Assembly: GCA_030833845.1 (NCBI GenBank)
Contig: JAURGK010000008.1
Coordinates: forward strand, 1 to 64,000
DNA: 64,000 nt
Direction of reading: 5' to 3'
From: Crocinitomicaceae bacterium
GTDB lineage: Bacteria > Bacteroidota > Bacteroidia > Flavobacteriales_D > Crocinitomicaceae
Shown: piece after piece, positions 42,806 through 52,295 of the stretch
How positions within the stretch are numbered: the first letter of the stretch is position 1
Layout: each line of letters begins with the position of its first letter
Program-made: the position numbers and the translations under genes
Notes under the pieces: model-generated
Told to the model about the DNA's origin: nothing
Database searches by the model: none
What the model saw: the letters and a program-made list of their open reading frames with translations, nothing else

Positions 42806-43644
42806 TAGTAATCTCCTAGGGTTTCTTCTAACTGATTGAGTGCAACGGTGAGTTGTTCTGCATTAGGCGCCACACCGTGCCATTTGTGCGACCCCATCAT
42901 GTAATCAACGCCTTGCCCCATTTCTGTTTTCATGATAATCACAATAGGCTTTCCTTTGCCTGTCAATGACTTGGCTTGTTGCATTGCAATGCGAATGCTG
43001 TCAAAATCGTGTCCATTCATGGTCAGAACCTCCCAACCAAAGGCCTGCCATTTTTGAGCCAAGTCTCCGAGCGATAATACATCCTCGACATCTCCATCAA
43101 TTTGGCGGCCATTGGCATCAATAGTGGCAATAAGGTTATCCACCTTGTTGGCAGCAGCATACATTGCCGCCTCCCAAATCTGACCTTCTTGCAATTCACC
43201 ATCGCCATGAAGGGTGTATACTAAAGATTGATCTTTATTTAATTTTTTAATTTGCGCAGCACCTACACCCACAGACAATCCTTGGCCCAAAGATCCTGAA
43301 GCCATACGGATGCCTGGCAATCCTTTGTCGGTAGAAGGATGCCCTTGTAAACGTGTGCCAAGTTTGCGAAAAGTGCCTAATTCTTCTTTTGGAAAGTAAC
43401 CAGCCCTAGACAACACACTGTACCACACGGGCGATATATGTCCGTTGGACAAGAAAAATAAATCTTCGTTGTTGCCTTGCATATCAAATGCTGGATTGTG
43501 CTGCATTTGTTCGAAATATAGAAAAGTAAGAAAATCAGCGCAACCTAAGGACCCACCAGGGTGGCCAGAGTTCACCGCTGAAACCATTCTTACGATATCT
43601 CGTCTTACTTGTGAGGCAATTGCTGCCAAGGCATTGTTTTCCAT
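42805..43644 (-). CDS. Transketolase, N-terminal half
   Basis: The 279-residue protein is the thiamine-diphosphate pyrophosphate-binding domain of transketolase: RRDIVRMVSAVNSGHPGGSLG, DLFFLSNGHISPVWYSVL, GSLGQGLSVGVGAA, GDGELQEGQIWEAAMYA with the later Asn (DANGRQIDG) forming the GDG-N metal/TPP motif, and SHKWHGVAPN. It pairs with the C-half at 40491-41453 to interconvert sugar phosphates. A perfect -7 (TAGCTTTG) stands 26 bases before the ATG. Confidence 0.93.
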   Translation of the reverse strand: MENNALAAIASQVRRDIVRMVSAVNSGHPGGSLGCADFLTFLYFEQMQHNPAFDMQGNNEDLFFLSNGHISPVWYSVLSRAGYFPKEELGTFRKLGTRLQGHPSTDKGLPGIRMASGSLGQGLSVGVGAAQIKKLNKDQSLVYTLHGDGELQEGQIWEAAMYAAANKVDNLIATIDANGRQIDGDVEDVLSLGDLAQKWQAFGWEVLTMNGHDFDSIRIAMQQAKSLTGKGKPIVIIMKTEMGQGVDYMMGSHKWHGVAPNAEQLTVALNQLEETLGDY

Positions 43645-43670
43645 AATAAAATATTGAGCTTTACAGGCTA

Positions 43671-43678
43671 CAAAGCTA
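43671..43678 (-). promoter_or_regulatory. -7 element of the transketolase-VWA operon
   Basis: Minus strand TAGCTTTG matches TAnnTTTG, 26 bases before the start at 43644. No -33 TTG was found at the expected distance. Confidence 0.45.
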
Positions 43679-43769
43679 CGTTTTATTAACTTAGTCCTTG
43701 TTTTAAAACTTTTAACATTTGATGCAACTTTTCAACGAGTGGTTGCGTCTTTTTAAGAATCCTTGTCAT

Positions 43770-44162
43770 ATGAAACTATTTTACGCCTTTACACTCTTCC
43801 TGTTAAGTTTGAATTCTTGGTCTCAAAACCTTGAAATTTCTCTTAGCAAAAGTTATTCCAAAGAAGAAATTTTACAAATAAAGGCTTCCAATGAAATGCC
43901 TCTGTATGAATATGCATTGTCGCATGCTTGTTATTTGATCGATATTCCTGAAGGAAAAGATGTTTCAAATTTTCAGACCATTGAATTGAGCTCAAATCCA
44001 AATGTTCCAATGGAAATTTCAAAAGAACCTATCTGGTTCACAGATTTTGGACTTAAAATACTAGACAGGACACAATACTTTTTAGTGGCTCAGACCAATA
44101 AAATTTTGGTTGTTAAATCAAAAAACATCATTTCGTTAGAAATGCAAAATCAGAAAAAATGA
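43770..44162 (+). CDS. Small uncharacterised secreted protein
   Basis: The 130-residue protein starts with a signal peptide (MKLFYAFTLFLLSLNSWSQ). The mature part is mixed alpha/beta with SKSYSKEEILQIKASNEMP and LYEYALSHACYLIDIPEG; no family was recognised. A TTG or ATG start further upstream (43719/43722) is possible, but 43770 starts the signal peptide. It overlaps the large T9SS type B gene by 4 bases (ATGA), so the two are co-translated and may act together. Confidence 0.7.
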   Translation: MKLFYAFTLFLLSLNSWSQNLEISLSKSYSKEEILQIKASNEMPLYEYALSHACYLIDIPEGKDVSNFQTIELSSNPNVPMEISKEPIWFTDFGLKILDRTQYFLVAQTNKILVVKSKNIISLEMQNQKK

Positions 44163-46627
44163 AAATAATACTACGCTCTCTTGTTCTTTTCTTTACGATC
44201 ATTTCTTCTATTCAAGCGCAAGTAACACTGACCCTCACCGACCCTGACTATAACCAAGCCAATCCTTTGAATTGCGCAGGGATTGTGCCTACAGGCGGTA
44301 CTAACTTTATTGATGGTGTAGGTAATTACGCCCCCAATATGGATGAAACTTTGGTGCTATGTCCGGACCTTAATCAAGGATCAAAAGTTTCGATTGCCTT
44401 TGCCACAAATATTGGATTTGAGTTTGATATTCATCCGACAGATACACTGTATATCTACGATGGACCCTCAACCGCTTCACCGCTCATTGGTGCATACAAC
44501 AGCGGAACCAACCCCGTTGGCTTTTTTGCTCAGGCGTCTTGGAATAATCCTACAGGTTGTCTTACGCTGCGCTTTCGTTCAAATGGCGCAAGTGAAGGCA
44601 CAGGTTGGGTAGCCAATGTGGCTTGTGGTAACCCTCCACAACCAATTATTCCTCATGTTGAGGCCTTCAAAAATGGCGGCGGAACAAATATCATGAACCC
44701 GCTAGATACAGGATTTGTCGATCTCTGCCCTGGTGATAGCGTATTATTGAAAGCCGTGCCAAGCTTTCCTTATTCATTAGAAAACGCAAATACGGGATAT
44801 TCCCAGACGAACAATAACTGTACTTTCACTTGGACAATCGGTGGGGTTGGGCAATTCACAGGTGATCAACTTTGGTTCACTCCAACTGCCAATACAGGTT
44901 ATTACGTAGATCTTGGTATTACTGATCAATTTCCACAAACTGTACATACCAATTTCAAAATACGCGTATCGATTCCACCTATTTTTGCCGGAACCGGACC
45001 ACTTGTAGATACCGTTTGTTTGGGGCAAAATTCCTATTTGGTTGGAGGGGTAACCCCTCAAGATACTGTCGGAATTGAAATTCCTGGAGGTACCTTTCAA
45101 ATCGGTGGAACCTTTGCTGGGCTCACCTTCTTGCCCGATGGCGCTGGGCAGCAATACCAAACAGATATTCCAATGTCGGGCTTTGATAGTACAGCCATTA
45201 TCTCGACCGCCGCAGATATTGAGCAAATTTGCTTGGATATTGAGCATTCATATATCGGAGACTTAGAAATCACTTTGACCTGTCCCAACGGCACCACCGT
45301 TTCAATCATGAATGCTTACAACGGCAACCCCGGTGGTTGGAATGCACTTGTGCCTGGAGGTTGCGGAAGTGGCATTGGCACCTTCTTAGGCAACGATACC
45401 AATATCGATGGTGGCAATCCAGGGGCTCCGGTTTGGACCTACTGCTTTTCACCAACCAACAATACATTCGGCACACTTTGTGCTGAAAACGCAGCTGGCA
45501 ATACCGTTATCAATGACTACGGATTTACCTCCATGAATCCAAATGGTGTGTACTTGCCAGACGGTGATTTCAATCAATTTGCAGGTTGCCCTGTCAATGG
45601 CAACTGGACTATTACCGTTCAAGACAACCAAGGTATTGACGACGGTTATATTTTTTCTTGGGGTATTTATTTCAACGCATCTTTATATCCTGAAAGCGAA
45701 GGCTATCAAAATTTTGTGGTTTCGGAAGGTTGGTTTGCAGACCCAACAATTATTTCTGGCCAGAATGACACCCTAATCGTCATTCAACCAAACATTGCTG
45801 GGGTAACCAATTATACCTATGGAATTACGGATAATTTTGGCTGTAATTACGATACAACTGTTTCATTTGTTGTGTTGCCGCGTCCGGCAATATTTTCAGA
45901 CACTGCTATTTGCCACTATAGCTATTTTGTAGGCAATACAACTGCCTATGACGGTGGCCAGTGGTATGCATTAGATACTGCAGTTCATTTTGCGCCTAGT
46001 AATCTTGTTGACAACCCCGAGATTTACACCTATAATATGGGAGGTGTCTTTCCTGTTTTCTATGTAGACAACGCGTGTCAGGATACTGTTGCCGCTACAA
46101 TTGAATTCTTACCCTACGTTTATACAGCGATTCTTGATTCAGCTATATGTCAAGGTGCAAGTTTGTGGATCAACCCATATGTAATCAATACAACTCCCTT
46201 GCAAAGTGGCTATAATCCGCCAATCAGTGGACAATGGTGGGATGGCAGTACCGAAGTGCCCCGCTTGGCAACTGAAGCAGGCAATTACATCTATACGGCA
46301 CAAAATGCCTGTAATACCATCAGCGACACTGCTCAAATCACTTACAAGCCTTGTGATATCACTGCGCCGAATGTAGTTGTACTCTCCTCCACAAATGGCA
46401 ATGAAGCGTTCTTTGTCAATTATGAGGGCATTGCAACATTTAACTGTACGATACTCAACCGATGGGGAAATGTGATTTATGAATACACCAATCCTGCTGA
46501 GAAATGGTATGGCAAAACCATGGCTGGAGAAATTGTTGAAGAAGGCACCTATTTCTATAGAATCGATGCTACCCTCGACGGTGGAATAGAATTGCAAAAA
46601 CACGGGTTTATTGTGCTGAAGTACTAA
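44159..46627 (+). CDS. T9SS type B secreted protein with CUB and P domains
   Basis: The 822-residue protein has a signal peptide (1-20), a CUB-like domain (about 38-157: PTDTLYIYDGPSTASPLIG, CLTLRFRSNGASEGTGW), a PKD-like region (188-272), a proprotein-convertase P domain (about 340-508: ICLDIEHSYIGDLEITLTCPNG, GNWTITVQDNQGIDDGYIFSWG), further Ig-like strands, and a CHU_C/gliding-associated type B sorting domain (733-822, ILNRWGNVIYE, GTYFYRI). It should be exported by T9SS and act at the surface, perhaps in adhesion. No protease domain accompanies the P domain. Confidence 0.85.
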   Translation: MKIILRSLVLFFTIISSIQAQVTLTLTDPDYNQANPLNCAGIVPTGGTNFIDGVGNYAPNMDETLVLCPDLNQGSKVSIAFATNIGFEFDIHPTDTLYIYDGPSTASPLIGAYNSGTNPVGFFAQASWNNPTGCLTLRFRSNGASEGTGWVANVACGNPPQPIIPHVEAFKNGGGTNIMNPLDTGFVDLCPGDSVLLKAVPSFPYSLENANTGYSQTNNNCTFTWTIGGVGQFTGDQLWFTPTANTGYYVDLGITDQFPQTVHTNFKIRVSIPPIFAGTGPLVDTVCLGQNSYLVGGVTPQDTVGIEIPGGTFQIGGTFAGLTFLPDGAGQQYQTDIPMSGFDSTAIISTAADIEQICLDIEHSYIGDLEITLTCPNGTTVSIMNAYNGNPGGWNALVPGGCGSGIGTFLGNDTNIDGGNPGAPVWTYCFSPTNNTFGTLCAENAAGNTVINDYGFTSMNPNGVYLPDGDFNQFAGCPVNGNWTITVQDNQGIDDGYIFSWGIYFNASLYPESEGYQNFVVSEGWFADPTIISGQNDTLIVIQPNIAGVTNYTYGITDNFGCNYDTTVSFVVLPRPAIFSDTAICHYSYFVGNTTAYDGGQWYALDTAVHFAPSNLVDNPEIYTYNMGGVFPVFYVDNACQDTVAATIEFLPYVYTAILDSAICQGASLWINPYVINTTPLQSGYNPPISGQWWDGSTEVPRLATEAGNYIYTAQNACNTISDTAQITYKPCDITAPNVVVLSSTNGNEAFFVNYEGIATFNCTILNRWGNVIYEYTNPAEKWYGKTMAGEIVEEGTYFYRIDATLDGGIELQKHGFIVLKY

Positions 46628-46642
46628 CATTGCTTATTTTTG
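46611..46642 (+). promoter_or_regulatory. Promoter of hutU at the end of the T9SS gene
   Basis: TTG, 21 bases, then TATTTTTG (perfect TAnnTTTG, 46635-46642) ending 17 bases before the ATG at 46660. It overlaps the last codons of the upstream gene. Confidence 0.6.
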
Positions 46643-46659
46643 TGGCAAATCCATCAACA

Positions 46660-48660
46660 ATGATCAGTTTTGCCGACGAAATAAAGCAAGGTATACCCAC
46701 TACATTACCTGCCCCAAAGCCTTGGGATCCTCAGATAAATCATGCGCCTAAGCGCAAAGAAATCCTTTCCAAGGATGAAAAACAATTGGCGATAGCCAAT
46801 GCACTTCGTTATTTCGATAAGGCGCACCACGCTGAATTGGCAAAAGAATTTGCCGATGAATTAACGCGATTCGGGCGCATTTACATGTATCGTTTTATGC
46901 CAGAAAACCCTATTTATGCCAGGGCCATTTCTGAGTATCCTGCCAAAAGTGAGCAAGCCAAAGCCCTTATGTTGATGATCCAAAATAATTTGGATCATCG
47001 GGTGGCGCAACATCCTCATGAGCTCATTACATATGGAGGCAATGGTGCGGTGTTTCAAAATTGGATACAATACCGATTGGTAATGAAATACCTTTCTGAA
47101 ATGACAGACGAGCAAACCCTCGTGATGTATTCTGGCCACCCCCTAGGGTTATTCCCTTCACACGCCAACGCCCCTAGGGTAGTGGTGACTAACGGTATGA
47201 TGATTCCCAACTACTCCAAACCTGATGATTGGGAAAAATTCAATGCCTTAGGTGTAACACAATACGGGCAAATGACCGCAGGTTCATATATGTATATTGG
47301 GCCGCAAGGCATTGTGCATGGCACAACCATTACGGTATTAAACGCAGTTCGTAGATTGGCAAAATCTCGTGATGATATCAAAGGAAAGCTCTTTTTAACG
47401 GCCGGATTGGGCGGTATGTCTGGGGCGCAACCAAAGGCAGGGAATATTGCTGGCGTTATTTCAGTAACTGCAGAAGTGAATCCCAAAGCTGTAACCACGA
47501 GGCACTCTCAGGGTTGGGTAGATGAAGTCATTAACGACCTCAATTTGTTAGTTGACCGTGTTAAAAAAGCGCAAGCCGCCAAAGAAGTAGTTTCCATCGC
47601 CTACTTAGGTAATGTGGTGGATATTTGGGAAAAATTTGATGAAGAGGGAGTGCATGTTGATTTAGGTTCGGACCAAACCTCATTGCACAATCCATGGGCT
47701 GGTGGTTACTACCCAGCAGGGTTGAGTTTTGATGAAGCCAACGAAATGATGGCTAATGATCCAGAAAAATTCAAGGAATATGTTCAAGAAAGTTTAAGAA
47801 GACATGCAGCTGCCGTTAATAAACATACCGCTCGGGGAACTTACTTTTTTGATTATGGCAATGCCTTTTTATTGGAATCCTCGAGGGCAGGAGGCGATGT
47901 ATTGGCAGCAAATCAAATAGATTTCAAATACCCGTCTTATGTGCAAGATATCTTAGGGCCAATGTGTTTTGACTTCGGTTTTGGACCTTTTAGATGGGTT
48001 TGCGCGAGCGGAAATCCCGAAGATTTGAAAAAAACGGATGCCATTGCTTGTGAAGTTCTTGAGGGCATGATGGCCGACTGCCCAGAAGAAATTCAACAGC
48101 AAATGGCCGATAACATTCAATGGATCAAAGGTGCGCAACAAAATCAATTGGTAGTTGGTTCTCAGGCAAGGATTTTATATGCCGACGCGGAGGGCAGAAT
48201 GCGCATCGCTGCGGCATTCAATGATGCCATAAAAAATGGCGAAATTGGCCCGGTAATTTTAGGCCGTGATCATCATGATGTTTCGGGAACTGATTCTCCT
48301 TACAGGGAAACATCAAATATATATGATGGTTCGCGCTTTACAGCTGATATGGCCATACATAATGTAATTGGTGACAGCTTCAGAGGAGCCACTTGGGTAA
48401 GTATTCACAATGGTGGCGGTGTTGGCTGGGGCGAAGTCATTAATGGCGGATTTGGCATGCTGCTCGACGGATCAGATCAGGCAAATCGCAACCTTAAAAG
48501 TATGCTGCATTGGGATGTCAATAATGGAATTGCTAGGCGCAACTGGGCGCGCAATGAAAACGCCATCTTTGCCATCAAAAGAGCCATGGAAGCCGAACCT
48601 TTATTAAAGGTTACGCTTCCTAATCTTGTGGATGATCAACTTCTTAAGGAGCTCTTTTAG
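46660..48660 (+). CDS. hutU: Urocanate hydratase
   Basis: Urocanase converts urocanate to imidazolonepropionate in histidine breakdown, using tightly bound NAD. The 666-residue protein begins MISFADEIKQGIPTTLPAPKPWD and shows NHAPKRKEILS, ALRYF, TYGGNGAVFQNWIQYRL, YSGHPLGLFPSH, GLGGMSGAQPKA (NAD loop), FDFGFGPFRWVCASG and SIHNGGGVGWGE. Upstream TTG codons (46630) would add a non-family extension; the ATG at 46660 is preceded by a promoter. Other hut genes (hutH, hutI, hutG) are not in the window. The stop overlaps the convergent gene by 4 bases. Confidence 0.95.
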   Translation: MISFADEIKQGIPTTLPAPKPWDPQINHAPKRKEILSKDEKQLAIANALRYFDKAHHAELAKEFADELTRFGRIYMYRFMPENPIYARAISEYPAKSEQAKALMLMIQNNLDHRVAQHPHELITYGGNGAVFQNWIQYRLVMKYLSEMTDEQTLVMYSGHPLGLFPSHANAPRVVVTNGMMIPNYSKPDDWEKFNALGVTQYGQMTAGSYMYIGPQGIVHGTTITVLNAVRRLAKSRDDIKGKLFLTAGLGGMSGAQPKAGNIAGVISVTAEVNPKAVTTRHSQGWVDEVINDLNLLVDRVKKAQAAKEVVSIAYLGNVVDIWEKFDEEGVHVDLGSDQTSLHNPWAGGYYPAGLSFDEANEMMANDPEKFKEYVQESLRRHAAAVNKHTARGTYFFDYGNAFLLESSRAGGDVLAANQIDFKYPSYVQDILGPMCFDFGFGPFRWVCASGNPEDLKKTDAIACEVLEGMMADCPEEIQQQMADNIQWIKGAQQNQLVVGSQARILYADAEGRMRIAAAFNDAIKNGEIGPVILGRDHHDVSGTDSPYRETSNIYDGSRFTADMAIHNVIGDSFRGATWVSIHNGGGVGWGEVINGGFGMLLDGSDQANRNLKSMLHWDVNNGIARRNWARNENAIFAIKRAMEAEPLLKVTLPNLVDDQLLKELF

Positions 48661-49613
48661 TTGTTTTGATAAGGCAATGAAAAGGCCTCTTTCAAGAATA
48701 TTCCCTTACTTGTTGGCATTTCGAAATGCAACACATGGGCAATTGTTTTGGATATATCAATCAGACTGGCCTCTTTTTCAATCACCTCGTTTTTAGGTGT
48801 ATCTGGGCCCAGAACCAGTAAGGAAATATGACGGCATCCTTCACAACGACAGCCATGATTTACGAATCCTGAGCGCACCCCCTCTGAGTGGCGGCCATGA
48901 TCATTGGTTATAAGTAGGGTTGTTTGGTCTTTAAGTAATTCATTTTCTTGTATCATATGCCACAATTGCGCAGCATATAAATCTGTCTGGGTGATAGATT
49001 CCAAGTATTTATCCCAATTATTGGCATGGCCATAAACATCTACAGCCAATAAATTGATCAACATGAGGTGTGGTGGATTTTCAGAATTAATTAAGGCTGC
49101 CGCCTTGGCAAAGGTCTTGTCATCGCGGCCATACCCCAAGCCATTGCCATTTGGACCGCAATAGGTACCCGCCTGAAATTGATCTTTCCATTTTTTGTGC
49201 GAAGTATTGACCAAGACATCTAGCTTGCCCTTGCTAGCTACAACGTAGGCTGAAGAGGCATCTTTTGAAGTTGCCTTGAGATAATATTGAAAAATATTTG
49301 GCTGTTTGGGAAGTGCAGTCCCTGAATTTGATATCCGCTGATAGGTGCCAGTAACAATGGCCGTATGGCCCGGAACTGTATAGGTTGGGCCATTGTTTTT
49401 GAAATTAGCGTAAAAGGCACCTTCTTTTTTTAAGGAATCACATAGTAAAGGACTGTATTTACAAGTGGGTTCGCCGTAGGTTTCAGAGTAGCGCGGGCCA
49501 TCTATTACTAGAATATAAACGTATTTGGTCTTGAATTCTTGTGCAAAAAAGTCGCCTAGATTTATAAAACCCAATAAGAGTATAAAATACAGGATACGAA
49601 CTTTCAATTTCAC
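48657..49613 (-). CDS. Alkaline phosphatase superfamily protein (type I phosphodiesterase-like)
   Basis: The 318-residue protein has a signal peptide (about 1-24, ILYFILLLGFINLGDFFA) and the metal centre of the nucleotide pyrophosphatase/alkaline phosphatase fold: VYILVIDGPRYSE (Asp), NNGPTYTVPGHTAIVTG with a Thr nucleophile candidate, LAVDVYGHANN and LLITNDHGRHSEG (Asp-His). A Cys-rich HGCRCEGCRH loop follows. It probably hydrolyses phosphate mono- or diesters in the periplasm; the substrate is unknown. The start is GTG at 49613, 4 bases after a perfect -7 element. Confidence 0.85.
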   Translation of the reverse strand: MKLKVRILYFILLLGFINLGDFFAQEFKTKYVYILVIDGPRYSETYGEPTCKYSPLLCDSLKKEGAFYANFKNNGPTYTVPGHTAIVTGTYQRISNSGTALPKQPNIFQYYLKATSKDASSAYVVASKGKLDVLVNTSHKKWKDQFQAGTYCGPNGNGLGYGRDDKTFAKAAALINSENPPHLMLINLLAVDVYGHANNWDKYLESITQTDLYAAQLWHMIQENELLKDQTTLLITNDHGRHSEGVRSGFVNHGCRCEGCRHISLLVLGPDTPKNEVIEKEASLIDISKTIAHVLHFEMPTSKGIFLKEAFSLPYQNN

Positions 49614-49617
49614 AGCT

Positions 49618-49625
49618 CAAAAATA
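49618..49625 (-). promoter_or_regulatory. -7 element, leaderless spacing, phosphatase-family gene
   Basis: Minus strand TATTTTTG-AGCT-GTG: perfect TAnnTTTG and a 4-base spacer to a GTG start. Confidence 0.55.
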
Positions 49626-49665
49626 AGATAAACCCAAACAAGCCGATAATTTCTTTGTTTATTTC

Positions 49666-49698
49666 TTTGGAGGCAATACCATAAAAGTGGTAAATTTG
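49666..49698 (+). promoter_or_regulatory. Promoter of the suf operon
   Basis: TTTG (49666-49669), 21 bases, then TAAATTTG (49691-49698), a full Bacteroidota promoter. The ATG of the first gene is 45 bases downstream, so this operon has a longer leader than its neighbours. Confidence 0.65.
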
Positions 49699-49743
49699 CA
49701 TCAAAACTTTGTTTTATTTATAATTAATCTAAATAAAAACGAA

Positions 49744-50067
49744 ATGTTAACCGTAACAGATACTGCCAAAAAACAAGCACTTCGTCTGATGGAGGATGAA
49801 GGCAAAGATGGGTTTTTCATTCGCGTTGGGGTGCAAGGCGGGGGTTGTTCAGGATTAATGTACCAACTCACCTTTGACAATCAAGAATTAGACACAGATA
49901 TGTCCTTTGAAAACAATGGCGTTCGAGTAGTCGTCGATAAGAAGAGCTATCTCTATCTCGTTGGGACCACCCTTGATTATTCCGGCGGGCTCAATGGCAA
50001 GGGCTTTGTGTTCAACAACCCAAACGCAGACCGTACTTGTGGTTGTGGTGAATCCTTTTCAGTATAA
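49744..50067 (+). CDS. Iron-sulfur cluster assembly accessory protein (IscA/SufA type)
   Basis: The 107-residue A-type carrier has the three conserved cysteines: GGGCSGLMYQL and the terminal TCGCGESF. It would hold an iron-sulfur cluster or iron and pass it to target proteins. The frame extends upstream to 49687, but the ATG at 49744 gives the usual family start (MLTVTDTAKKQALRLM). It lies 3 bases before sufB, so it is the first gene of the suf operon. Confidence 0.95.
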   Translation: MLTVTDTAKKQALRLMEDEGKDGFFIRVGVQGGGCSGLMYQLTFDNQELDTDMSFENNGVRVVVDKKSYLYLVGTTLDYSGGLNGKGFVFNNPNADRTCGCGESFSV

Positions 50068-50070
50068 GTT

Positions 50071-51519
50071 ATGGCTAATTACACCGAAAACGAACTAGCA
50101 CAAGACCTTCAAAATCAAGAATATAAATTTGGTTTTGTCACTGATATAGAATCTGAAACCGTTCCTGTTGGTCTTAACGAAGAAATCATTCGGCTTATAT
50201 CATCCAAAAAAAATGAGCCCGATTGGTTGTTGAATTACAGACTCAAATCCTTTGCACTGTGGAAAGAAATGACTGAGCCAGAATGGGCGCACGTGCATTA
50301 CGAAAAACCTGATTTTCAGGGCATCACCTATTACTCAGCGCCAAAGCAGACTAAAAAGTATGAATCTTGGGACGACGTAGATCCAGAGCTCAAAGAAACC
50401 ATGAAGAAGCTTGGTATTTCTATGGAGGAGCAGCAACGCTTGACTGGTGTTGCCGTAGATTTTGTCATGGACTCCGTTTCAGTAGCGACCTCATTCAAAG
50501 CCAAACTTAACGAATTAGGTATCATTTTTTGCTCCTTCTCAGATGCCGTTCAAGAACACCCAGAATTAGTTCAAAAATACATGGGTACAGTTGTTCCCAA
50601 TACGGATAATTTTTATGCTGCACTGAACAGTGCCGTTTTTACAGATGGTTCCTTTTGTTATATTCCAAAAGGAGTGCGTTGCCCAATGGAGCTCTCGACT
50701 TATTTTAGGATCAACGCGGGTGGTACCGGTCAGTTTGAACGCACGTTGGTGGTTGCAGATGAAGGTTCATACGTATCTTATCTAGAAGGTTGTACCGCAC
50801 CGCAACGAGACGAAAACCAACTGCATGCGGCAGTTGTTGAGCTCATTGCAATGGATGATGCCGAGATCAAATATTCTACAGTGCAAAACTGGTATCCTGG
50901 AGATAAGGCCGGAAAAGGAGGCGTGTTCAATTTTGTCACCAAAAGAGGAATTTGCCATACCAATGCTAAAATTTCTTGGACACAAGTAGAGACGGGTTCG
51001 GCAGTTACTTGGAAATATCCCTCTTGTATCTTAAAAGGTGATCATTCAATCGGAGAATTCTACTCTGTAGCTGTGACAAACAACTATCAGCAAGCCGATA
51101 CAGGTACAAAAATGGTTCACTTGGGAAAAAACACTAAATCGACGATAATTTCAAAAGGAATTTCTGCCGGAAAGTCTCAAAATTCTTATCGTGGATTGGT
51201 ACAAATTCATAAAGGCGCAAAAAATGCAAGGAATTTCTCTCAGTGTGACTCCCTTTTGATGACTGATGAATGCGGTGCTCACACCTTCCCGTATATCGAA
51301 TGTAAAAACCCCACAGCCAAAATAGAACATGAGGCTACCACTTCCAAAATTGGCGAAGACCAGCTATTCTATTGTATGCAGCGTGGGATCAGTGAAGAAA
51401 AAGCAATTAGTTTAATTGTAAATGGCTATTGCAAAGAAGTTTTGAATCAACTTCCGATGGAATTTGCTGTTGAGGCTCAAAAACTTTTAGCGATTAGCTT
51501 AGAAGGAAGTGTCGGATAA
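50071..51519 (+). CDS. sufB: Fe-S cluster assembly protein SufB
   Basis: SufB is the scaffold on which the cluster forms in the SufBC2D complex. The 482-residue protein has [60 protein letters not shown] with the key Cys, [21 protein letters not shown] and [18 protein letters not shown]. It is followed by sufC after 28 bases and sufD. Confidence 0.97.
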   Translation: MANYTENELAQDLQNQEYKFGFVTDIESETVPVGLNEEIIRLISSKKNEPDWLLNYRLKSFALWKEMTEPEWAHVHYEKPDFQGITYYSAPKQTKKYESWDDVDPELKETMKKLGISMEEQQRLTGVAVDFVMDSVSVATSFKAKLNELGIIFCSFSDAVQEHPELVQKYMGTVVPNTDNFYAALNSAVFTDGSFCYIPKGVRCPMELSTYFRINAGGTGQFERTLVVADEGSYVSYLEGCTAPQRDENQLHAAVVELIAMDDAEIKYSTVQNWYPGDKAGKGGVFNFVTKRGICHTNAKISWTQVETGSAVTWKYPSCILKGDHSIGEFYSVAVTNNYQQADTGTKMVHLGKNTKSTIISKGISAGKSQNSYRGLVQIHKGAKNARNFSQCDSLLMTDECGAHTFPYIECKNPTAKIEHEATTSKIGEDQLFYCMQRGISEEKAISLIVNGYCKEVLNQLPMEFAVEAQKLLAISLEGSVG

Positions 51520-51547
51520 TATATTTAGAAAGTAGATACCCACCATA

Positions 51548-52294
51548 ATGATCAAGATAGAAAATTTACACGCCAGTATCAACGGCAAAGAAATACTTAA
51601 AGGGCTGAACCTTACTGTGAATGCAGGCGAAGTACATGCCATCATGGGGCCAAATGGTGCCGGAAAAAGCACACTGGCGTCCGTTTTAGCCGGTCGTGAA
51701 GACTATGAAATTACAGCAGGAAGTGTCACCTTCTTTGACAAAGACCTACTGGAGCTTTCCACTGAAGACCGTGCGCGGGAAGGCTTATTTTTGGCATTTC
51801 AATACCCTGTAGAAATTCCGGGAGTAAGCAATGTAAATTTCTTGCGAACGGCCATTAATGAAAAACGCGCTTATCATGGCCAAGAGCCTATATCGGCTAA
51901 AGATTTTATGGCAATGGTACGTGAAAAATCTGCGCTTGTAGAACTCGATTCAAAACTTTCAACAAGATCTGTTAACGAAGGATTTTCAGGCGGCGAGAAA
52001 AAACGCAATGAAATATTCCAAATGGCAATGCTAGAACCCAAACTTTCTGTCCTTGACGAAACGGATTCAGGCCTAGATATCGACGCACTTCGCATTGTTT
52101 CTCACGGTGTCAATGCACTCAAAACAGCAGAAAATGCCAGTATTGTCATTACCCACTACCAGCGACTTTTAGACTATATTGTGCCCGACGTTGTGCACGT
52201 TCTTTATGACGGTCGCATCGTAAAATCAGGTCCTAAAGAATTGGCCTTGGAACTCGAAGAACGTGGTTACGACTGGATCAAAGAAAGTTTATAA
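51548..52294 (+). CDS. sufC: Fe-S cluster assembly ATPase SufC
   Basis: SufC is the cytosolic ABC-type ATPase of the Suf scaffold. The 248-residue protein has Walker A GPNGAGKST, the signature FSGGEKKRNE and Walker B LSVLDETDSGLDID, where the aspartate after Glu-Thr is characteristic of SufC. sufD starts one base after its stop. Confidence 0.97.
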   Translation: MIKIENLHASINGKEILKGLNLTVNAGEVHAIMGPNGAGKSTLASVLAGREDYEITAGSVTFFDKDLLELSTEDRAREGLFLAFQYPVEIPGVSNVNFLRTAINEKRAYHGQEPISAKDFMAMVREKSALVELDSKLSTRSVNEGFSGGEKKRNEIFQMAMLEPKLSVLDETDSGLDIDALRIVSHGVNALKTAENASIVITHYQRLLDYIVPDVVHVLYDGRIVKSGPKELALELEERGYDWIKESL

Positions 52295-52295
52295 C

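Noticed and set aside
40491-43644. Transketolase broken by a frameshift or insertion
   Set aside because: Both halves have clean ends at domain borders, proper stops and starts, and split transketolase is normal in this phylum.
44159-46627. Secreted subtilisin-like protease, because of the P domain
   Set aside because: No catalytic triad or protease domain is present before the P domain; only CUB and PKD-like regions are found.
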